Assembly: GCA_003130845.1 (NCBI GenBank) | Contig: QEXW01000151.1 | Span: forward strand, 1-54,239 | Source: Anaerolineae bacterium | Lineage (GTDB): Bacteria; Chloroflexota; Anaerolineae; Anaerolineales; Villigracilaceae | Direction of reading: 5' to 3' | DNA length: 54,239 nt | Part shown: positions 49,363-54,239 of the stretch, piece by piece | Layout of the letters: each line of letters begins with the position of its first letter | Numbering within the stretch: the first letter of the stretch is position 1 | Program-made: the position numbers and the translations under genes | The notes under the pieces: generated by a model | Told to the model about the DNA's origin: nothing | Database searches by the model: none | Seen by the model: only the letters and a program-made list of their open reading frames with translations

Positions 49363-50664
49363 ATGCCATTTCAGAAAATTTTTATTGGTATTACCACCCT
49401 TGCGCTGCTATTAACTGGTTGTGTTGCCTCTACCGGCGAAAGCACTCCCCCACCCTCGCCTAGCCTGGTGCCGCCGACCAGCATACCCTCCCCCACAGCC
49501 ACTCTCGCCCCGCCAACGCGCTCGATAACGGAAACACAAACCAGCCCTCCCACCTCGCTGCCCATAGCCACCACGCAACCCACCCCCCGCCAGTTGCCAG
49601 ATGCCCAAGGATACACCTGGCGCATGATTGCCAACGGCTTGCGCCAACCAACCGACATCGTGAGCGCACGGGATGGTTCTAACCGCCTATTTATCGTGGA
49701 AAAGGTCGGACGAATCCGAGTCATCTTGAATGGCGAGCTGCAAAATGCGCCTTTTTTAGAAATTTCTGACCGGGTTGGCAGTCAGTCATCAGAACAGGGA
49801 TTGCTTGGGCTTGCCTTTCATCCCAATTTTGCCCAAAACAAGTACTTTTACGTGTACTACACCGACCGCAACGGTGATGTATGGGTTTCGCGCTTTCGCG
49901 CCGATGGAGAAAAGGCTGACCCCAACAGCGAAAAACGCCTGCTAAGCGCCCCACAACCATACGCCAACCACAACGGAGGGGCGCTCCGCTTCGGACCAGA
50001 TGGCTATCTTTACATTGGCTTGGGCGATGGTGGCTCGCAAGGCGACCCGTTCGATAATGCACAATCGGGAAACAGCCTGCTGGGGAAAATCTTACGGATT
50101 GACGTGGACAACGGTGACCCATACGCCATCCCACCCGATAACCCATTCCTGAACACCGACGGATTTTACAAAGAAATTTGGGCGCTTGGATTGCGCAATC
50201 CCTGGAAAATTGCTTTTGACCCGAACGGTCAGCTATGGATTGCCGATGTCGGCCAGAACAGCCGCGAAGAAGTCAACCGCGTCGCCAGCGGCACGCCAGG
50301 TGGTTTTAACTTTGGTTGGAACGAAATGGAAGGCAGCCGGCCTTTTGAGGGAAACAACCAGCCCGAATTTACATCCCCCATCGCGGAATACACGCATTCC
50401 GCCGGTTGTTCTATCACCGGCGGCGAAGTCTACACAGGTCAACAGATACCCGAATGGCAGGGCATTTACTTCTTCGGCGACTACTGCTCCGGCAATATCT
50501 GGGGATTACCAATCGAAACGACCACAGTCACCGACCCCCTGACTTCAGCCACACTCTTTTTCCAAACAGGCTTTAGCATATCCACCTTTGGCGTAGATGA
50601 GAGCGGAGAACTCTATCTGGCCGACTACGCGCGTGGAAACATCTACCGGCTAGAGAAAAAGTAA
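49363..50664 (+). CDS. Soluble aldose dehydrogenase-like (Glucose/Sorbosone dehydrogenase) lipoprotein
   Basis: 433 residues. A lipoprotein signal (FIGITTLALLLTGC) and Pro/Ser/Thr linker lead to a six-bladed propeller of the GSDH family: LRQPTDIVSARDGSNRLFIVEKVGRI, SSEQGLLGLAFHPNF, NHNGGALRFGPDGYLYIGLGDGG, LGLRNPWKIAFDPNGQLWIADVGQN and FGWNEMEG. Related enzymes oxidise sugars with PQQ on the outside of the membrane, although many family members have unknown cofactors. GAGGAAAAACT precedes the ATG. No PQQ synthesis genes are in the window. Confidence 0.92.
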   Translation: MPFQKIFIGITTLALLLTGCVASTGESTPPPSPSLVPPTSIPSPTATLAPPTRSITETQTSPPTSLPIATTQPTPRQLPDAQGYTWRMIANGLRQPTDIVSARDGSNRLFIVEKVGRIRVILNGELQNAPFLEISDRVGSQSSEQGLLGLAFHPNFAQNKYFYVYYTDRNGDVWVSRFRADGEKADPNSEKRLLSAPQPYANHNGGALRFGPDGYLYIGLGDGGSQGDPFDNAQSGNSLLGKILRIDVDNGDPYAIPPDNPFLNTDGFYKEIWALGLRNPWKIAFDPNGQLWIADVGQNSREEVNRVASGTPGGFNFGWNEMEGSRPFEGNNQPEFTSPIAEYTHSAGCSITGGEVYTGQQIPEWQGIYFFGDYCSGNIWGLPIETTTVTDPLTSATLFFQTGFSISTFGVDESGELYLADYARGNIYRLEKK

Positions 50665-50783
50665 GCCCAAAATTAGGATAGATGTCATCCGATATATGTC
50701 CTTTGTCAGCCCGCCTGATGACGCCTGTCACTGGCAAATCCAAACCAAGTGACCTAAAATAAGATTGACCTTTGGAGGTACGT

Positions 50784-50999
50784 ATGGCAGAAAAACGCTG
50801 GGAAGTAACAAAAGTTCGTTATTGTGACCATGTCGGCCATGAAGTGGCCTTTGAAACCGAAGTAGTGTACCCCATGGACTATCTGCCCGACCCGCCACGT
50901 GTCACTGCCCGCCGCTGCTCCAACGCCAAAGAATGCAACTTGTTCGACAAGCCCACCTGCGTGTGGTGTGGAACCAACCCCAATCACGAACCGCTCTAG
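50784..50999 (+). CDS. Small Cys-rich, probably zinc-binding protein
   Basis: 71 residues with CDHVGH near the start and a C-terminal cluster ARRCSNAKECNLFDKPTCVWC. Five Cys and two His could bind one or two zinc ions. Too small for an enzyme; it may be a nucleic-acid- or protein-binding factor. GGAGG is five bases before this ATG, and a TGGCAA-17-TAAAAT promoter ends about 25 bases upstream. The family is not recognised, although similar short Cys clusters are common in Chloroflexota. Confidence 0.75.
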   Translation: MAEKRWEVTKVRYCDHVGHEVAFETEVVYPMDYLPDPPRVTARRCSNAKECNLFDKPTCVWCGTNPNHEPL

Positions 51000-51071
51000 C
51001 CATATCCAAACCGGGCGGCCTTCCTCCTCCGTCCGTGAACAAACTCTCTCCTCCCTCTGAGTTGGTCTGGC

Positions 51072-51097
51072 CACGTCCGCTGAAAACAGCGGGCGTG
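51072..51097. terminator. Hairpin between convergent genes
   Basis: CACGTCCGCTG and CAGCGGGCGTG (one G-T wobble) around an AAAA loop, in the 111-base gap between the Cys-rich gene and nadD. No T-run on either side, so it would act weakly or as a bidirectional transcription block. Confidence 0.5.
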
Positions 51098-51110
51098 TGC
51101 CGTTAAAGCC

Positions 51111-51713
51111 TTAACGATACAAGCCCCATTCCTGAATGTAATCGTAAACGGAAGCAGGTAAATAGTAGCGATAATGTCCCCGTTCTGCAATCCGTTGGCG
51201 AATGAGGGAGGATGAAATTTCTAACTGCGGCGAATGGACAAAGCAAAGTTTGTTCGAAAGACCAGGAAAAAGCTGCTCCAGTGCTTCCAATGGAATACGG
51301 TCATCGGGACGGCGCATGACGCCTAAAGCATGCACCGCAGCGATAATTGCCTGGGGCTGTTTCCAGCCAGGCAAATCGCGTAAAGAGTCGCCCCCAATCA
51401 GCAAGAACAATTGGCTGGCAGGATATTGCCGCTGGAGAATCTGCAACGTATCGGCAGTGTAATGAGGGCCGGGCCGCTCAATCTCCACCGTGGAAAGTTC
51501 AAAGCAAGTATTCTCAGCAATGGTGCGTTGCACCATTGCTACGCGATGCGTAAGCGGTGTGAGAGGATGAGTCGGCTTATGAGGCGGCTGGGGCGTCAAT
51601 ACCCATAACACCCGCTCCAATCCCAATTGCGCTTGCGCTTCCGCAGCCAAAATGAGATGCCCAAGATGTGGCGGGTCAAACGTGCCGCCAAACACGCCAA
51701 TGCGCTCTGACAT
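51111..51713 (-). CDS. nadD: Nicotinate-nucleotide adenylyltransferase
   Basis: 200 residues with the nucleotidyltransferase motif GVFGGTFDPPHLGHL, the pocket PQPPHKP, LFLLIGGDSLRDLPGW, and the ISSSLIRQRI motif near the end, followed by YYLPASVYDYIQEWGLY, all standard in NadD. It joins ATP and nicotinate mononucleotide to make deamido-NAD in the NAD pathway. The longer frame begins at 51749, but the motif starts at the ATG at 51713. A TATACT hexamer lies exactly seven bases before it, with no Shine-Dalgarno, as for two other genes here. Confidence 0.95.
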   Translation of the reverse strand: MSERIGVFGGTFDPPHLGHLILAAEAQAQLGLERVLWVLTPQPPHKPTHPLTPLTHRVAMVQRTIAENTCFELSTVEIERPGPHYTADTLQILQRQYPASQLFLLIGGDSLRDLPGWKQPQAIIAAVHALGVMRRPDDRIPLEALEQLFPGLSNKLCFVHSPQLEISSSLIRQRIAERGHYRYYLPASVYDYIQEWGLYR

Positions 51714-51726
51714 AACCAAAAGTATA
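51714..51726 (-). promoter_or_regulatory. Leaderless-type -10 element of nadD
   Basis: Minus strand TATACT (51726-51721), then seven bases and ATG. The -35 region lacks a clear match. The spacing is identical to that at 39743 and 48802. Confidence 0.5.
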
Positions 51727-51757
51727 ATCGAAGCACCCCAATTGCGCATAATTCATG

Positions 51758-51763
51758 TATAAT
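51758..51763 (+). promoter_or_regulatory. -10 element of the C39 peptidase/CHAT operon
   Basis: Consensus TATAAT preceded by TG, 51 bases before the start codon at 51814. The -35 position (about 51735-51740) has no good match. Confidence 0.45.
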
Positions 51764-51813
51764 GTTTTAAATTTAGAGTGCTTTACGCCAATTCAAATGG
51801 CTCCGGAGGGACA

Positions 51814-53232
51814 ATGGCAATCAAACAATTCTCGCAAACCGACCCAGCATGGAAAAACAAACTCCTTGGTTTCGACAAGACTTCGACAATTGGTAGCTAC
51901 GGCTGCTTGTTAACCAGCTTCACCATGTGCGCTACCCATTACGGAGCCACCGACCTAACGCCAGAGATTCTCAACGACAAAATGAAAGCCGTTGGCGGCT
52001 TCCAAGCCGGAACGGCTTTTATTATTGGCGGGGCCCTTGGCAGTGTGGTGCCAGGCATGAGCGTAGATTACCGCAAAGGCGCCCCCTTGGCCGAAATAGA
52101 TACTTCCCTAGCGCAAGGACGCCCGGTCATCATCGAGGTAGATTGGTCACCGCAAGCCGGCTTACAAACACACTATATGGTGGTGTATGCCAAAGACGGG
52201 GATGATTACCTGATTTATGACCCTTACCCCTACCCGGTCAAAAACGGTGAAATCAAACTTTCTACATCGAAGTATGCACAAATTGCCGGCAGCAAAGACC
52301 CGATGCGCATCATCACCGGCTGCTTCTTCACACGGGGACCGATGGCCATCGAACCGCCACCCCCTCCTAAACTCGATAAGGGAGTTTATGCCTCTTTTCC
52401 TGTTTATGCTACAGCCGATGAACTTGCCCTACGCTCTCAGCCACTCGTTTCAGATTTTACGCTCCTAAAGCGTGTGCCGGTCAACACCGAGTTCAAAGTG
52501 CTAGAAGCCGATGCGGCCGCCAATGCCAAAATCGGACAGCAAAATCAGTGGTTAGCCGTCAAAGCACCCGATGGAACCGAAGGCTACACGGCTGCTTGGT
52601 TACTCTCCAAAACGAAGAACGCCGCTGCCCCTGCCCCTGGCACACCGCCACCGACGGTGCCGGTGCCAAAAGATGCGCCGGTCGTCAAGACGAATGTGGA
52701 CGGCTTAAAGCTGCGCTCGCGTCCCGATAACACCGAGGCCACCATCCTGAAAATGTACCCCATTGGCACAGAATTGAAAGTTCTCGAACCGGCCAGCGAA
52801 GTCAAGCGCAAAGTAGGGGTGCAATTTGAATGGCTCAAAGTGGCCGATGTGGAGGGAAAACAAGGCGTTGTGGCTGCTTGGTATGTCTCCATCGTCAGTT
52901 TGGGCGCCTTTGGGCCTGAGGCCCAGCGGCAGACGGCTGGCGCAAGTTTTAGTGTGGAAGAAGCCCCGCCCCTGGTCTTGCGCACGCTGGAAGATGGAGT
53001 AGCCTTGCGCACCAAACCGTTTATCGCTCAGAAGACACTCATCACACGTCTGCCCAAAGGTGCTGAATTGCTCGCGCTAGGCAGGCAAGATACGGCCGCC
53101 AAACGCCTGGGGAAAACCGGAAAGTGGATTCGCGTACAAGATGTGAAAGGCAACCGAGGTTATGTGGCTGCTTGGTTAGTAGCAGAACGTCCCGAAGACC
53201 CCATCCCCCAGGTTAGTCCCAAAGACTGCTGA
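51814..53232 (+). CDS. C39-like peptidase with three SH3-type repeats
   Basis: The 472-residue protein lacks a signal peptide. Residues 1-180 have the C39_2/papain-like layout: Cys31 in GSYGCLLTSF, His120 in LQTHYMVVY, Asp136 in IYDPYP. Three SH3-like repeats follow (about 200-265, 305-370, 400-465), each with LRSxP and ending with a W...GY/V.AAW pattern (GYTAAWLL, GVVAAWYV, GYVAAWLV). They are joined by Pro-rich linkers. Secreted cell-wall hydrolases with SH3b domains look similar, but the absence of a signal and the overlap with a CHAT gene suggest an intracellular role. GGAGGGACA before the ATG at 51814 supports this start. Confidence 0.9.
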   Translation: MAIKQFSQTDPAWKNKLLGFDKTSTIGSYGCLLTSFTMCATHYGATDLTPEILNDKMKAVGGFQAGTAFIIGGALGSVVPGMSVDYRKGAPLAEIDTSLAQGRPVIIEVDWSPQAGLQTHYMVVYAKDGDDYLIYDPYPYPVKNGEIKLSTSKYAQIAGSKDPMRIITGCFFTRGPMAIEPPPPPKLDKGVYASFPVYATADELALRSQPLVSDFTLLKRVPVNTEFKVLEADAAANAKIGQQNQWLAVKAPDGTEGYTAAWLLSKTKNAAAPAPGTPPPTVPVPKDAPVVKTNVDGLKLRSRPDNTEATILKMYPIGTELKVLEPASEVKRKVGVQFEWLKVADVEGKQGVVAAWYVSIVSLGAFGPEAQRQTAGASFSVEEAPPLVLRTLEDGVALRTKPFIAQKTLITRLPKGAELLALGRQDTAAKRLGKTGKWIRVQDVKGNRGYVAAWLVAERPEDPIPQVSPKDC

Positions 53233-54239
53233 TGACCACCTTTGCCGACTTGGAAATCCATTTCCATAAACGGGAAGTAGGGCAATACGATGTAGAACTG
53301 CGGCTTTCTTTGCCCGATTCGGAAGCCGATTCTCGTCCGGGCGGTGATGCGCCCATTACGCTCGCCTTCGATTTTTCCTCCCTTCAGCCAATGATTGTGG
53401 ACCCAATCGAATACGGCGTGATGCTAGGAGAGTGTTTCTTCACACCCGATATGGCGCGTGCCTTCACCGAGGCACGCGCCAGTGCTACAACGGCAGGTGC
53501 TGCGCTCCGTGTGCGATTGCTAGCCGACTCGAGTGCGCCTGAAATTAATACGCTCTATTGGGAAGCGCTGCGCAACCCGCAAGACAAAACCCCCCTCTTT
53601 ACCGGCGAAAACATCCTGCTCTCGCGTTACCTGCCTAGCACTGACCTTCGCCCGGTCAAACTCCGTCCACAAGGCACCTTGAAAGCCCTGGCAGCAGCCT
53701 CTAACCCTTCGGACTTAGCAAACTACAAATTAGCACCTGTTGATGTGAGCGGCGAGCTAGACCGGGCAAAAGAAGCCTTAGGGACAATTCCGGTGACCGA
53801 GATAGGACGCACCGAGCCTTGCACGCTCAATCAATTGATGGAAAAACTGCGTACAGGATACGATATTCTGTACCTAGCAGCACATGGCACAATGGCCGAA
53901 AGCGGCCCACACCTCTGGCTACAAAACGAAGATGGCAGCGCCGCCATCACGACGGTGGAAGAAATCGTTACCCGTGTACGCGAGCTGCAAACCCTACCGC
54001 GCCTGGTGGTGCTGGTTTCGTGCCAAAGTGCCGGCGATGGCAAGCCAAACGCAAACAGCGGGCGCGTTCTGCAAGCCTTTGGGCCTCGGCTGGCACAAGC
54101 TGGCGTTCCAGCAGTGATTGCCATGCAAGGCAACATCAGCATGGAAAGCGCCAAACAATTCTTGCCGGTTTTCTTCAAAGAGCTACAACAAGATGGGCAA
54201 ATTGACCGTGCTTTATCCGTAGCGCGCGGCGTCATCCGC
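53232..54239 (+). CDS. CHAT-domain (caspase-like) protease, 3' end outside the window
   Basis: The frame is open from the ATG at 53232, which shares its A with the stop of the peptidase gene, to the right edge (336 codons). The N-terminal 130 residues are beta-rich and of a type often found before CHAT domains. The CHAT domain follows: the catalytic His218 in LYLAAHGTM and Cys264 in VLVSCQSAGDG, then GVPAVIAMQGNISMESAKQFLP and the start of a helix ending ALSVARGVIR. CHAT proteases cut target proteins in prokaryotic defence or cell-death systems. Domains that may follow (ATPase, WD40 or effector) are beyond the edge. Confidence 0.92.
   Translation, partial: MTTFADLEIHFHKREVGQYDVELRLSLPDSEADSRPGGDAPITLAFDFSSLQPMIVDPIEYGVMLGECFFTPDMARAFTEARASATTAGAALRVRLLADSSAPEINTLYWEALRNPQDKTPLFTGENILLSRYLPSTDLRPVKLRPQGTLKALAAASNPSDLANYKLAPVDVSGELDRAKEALGTIPVTEIGRTEPCTLNQLMEKLRTGYDILYLAAHGTMAESGPHLWLQNEDGSAAITTVEEIVTRVRELQTLPRLVVLVSCQSAGDGKPNANSGRVLQAFGPRLAQAGVPAVIAMQGNISMESAKQFLPVFFKELQQDGQIDRALSVARGVIR

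Noticed and set aside
50671-50710. GGAT...ATCC and GATATATGTCC half-sites after the GSDH-like gene
   Set aside because: Arms of only four bases; too weak for an operator claim.
53819-54235. Overlapping frames on both strands over the CHAT region
   Set aside because: Antisense or shifted products with no motifs; the CHAT frame has the catalytic His/Cys.

Overview
The window looks like a chromosomal segment of a free-living aerobic or facultative bacterium, most probably Chloroflexota (Anaerolineae-like). That placement is an inference; no rRNA or ribosomal marker is present. It rests on a caa3-type cytochrome oxidase operon with fused subunits, lipoprotein-anchored export parts, very many GAF/histidine-kinase proteins, and mid-50s GC content judged by eye. 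Gene density is high and many junctions are ATGA/GTGA overlaps. There is no intact mobile element, CRISPR array or rRNA; two tRNAs are present.

Left part (1-21.8 kb, mostly minus strand): a cut lipoprotein gene, two gene relics (a frameshifted NIF3-like gene and a transposase tail), a 985-aa FAD/Fe-S oxidoreductase, tRNA-Leu(CAG), a GNAT acetyltransferase, a four-gene MacAB/Lol-like ABC export operon (one ATPase fused to a cyclic-nucleotide-binding domain), and a complete cytochrome c oxidase operon (subunit II-cytochrome c, I, IV-III, a cupredoxin-like membrane protein, SURF1, heme A/heme O synthase fusion). Upstream lie a receiver-like protein and a peroxiredoxin/histidine kinase/NarL-regulator operon, a plausible redox controller of this respiratory block.

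Middle (22.0-33.0 kb, plus strand): six tightly packed genes form the most unusual locus: an SPFH/band-7-like protein, an unrecognised 363-aa protein, an S1-RNA-binding/receiver/GAF/histidine kinase, a 1274-aa receiver/multi-GAF/histidine kinase, a receiver fused to an APH-like small-molecule or protein kinase, and a STAND-like P-loop ATPase. Together they look like a self-contained, NTP-driven signalling or conflict system.

Right part (33.0-54.2 kb): YitT-type and uracil-permease membrane proteins, two small secreted proteins, a large GH13 amylase-family protein divergent from a membrane histidine kinase, tRNA-Arg(CCG), a PrsW-like protease, an operon of receiver-CpaE-like ATPase, sirtuin and GAF histidine kinase, an operon of alcohol dehydrogenase, DUF554 and cobalamin adenosyltransferase, a YkvA-like protein, a soluble-glucose-dehydrogenase-like lipoprotein, a small Cys-rich protein and NadD. 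At the right edge a cytoplasmic C39-like peptidase with three SH3-like repeats overlaps a CHAT-domain (caspase-like) protease gene that runs out of the window; this pair is a second candidate conflict or cell-death module.

Several genes (39743, 48802, 51713, possibly 4678) have a -10-like hexamer ending 5-7 bases before the ATG and no Shine-Dalgarno, suggesting leaderless transcription.
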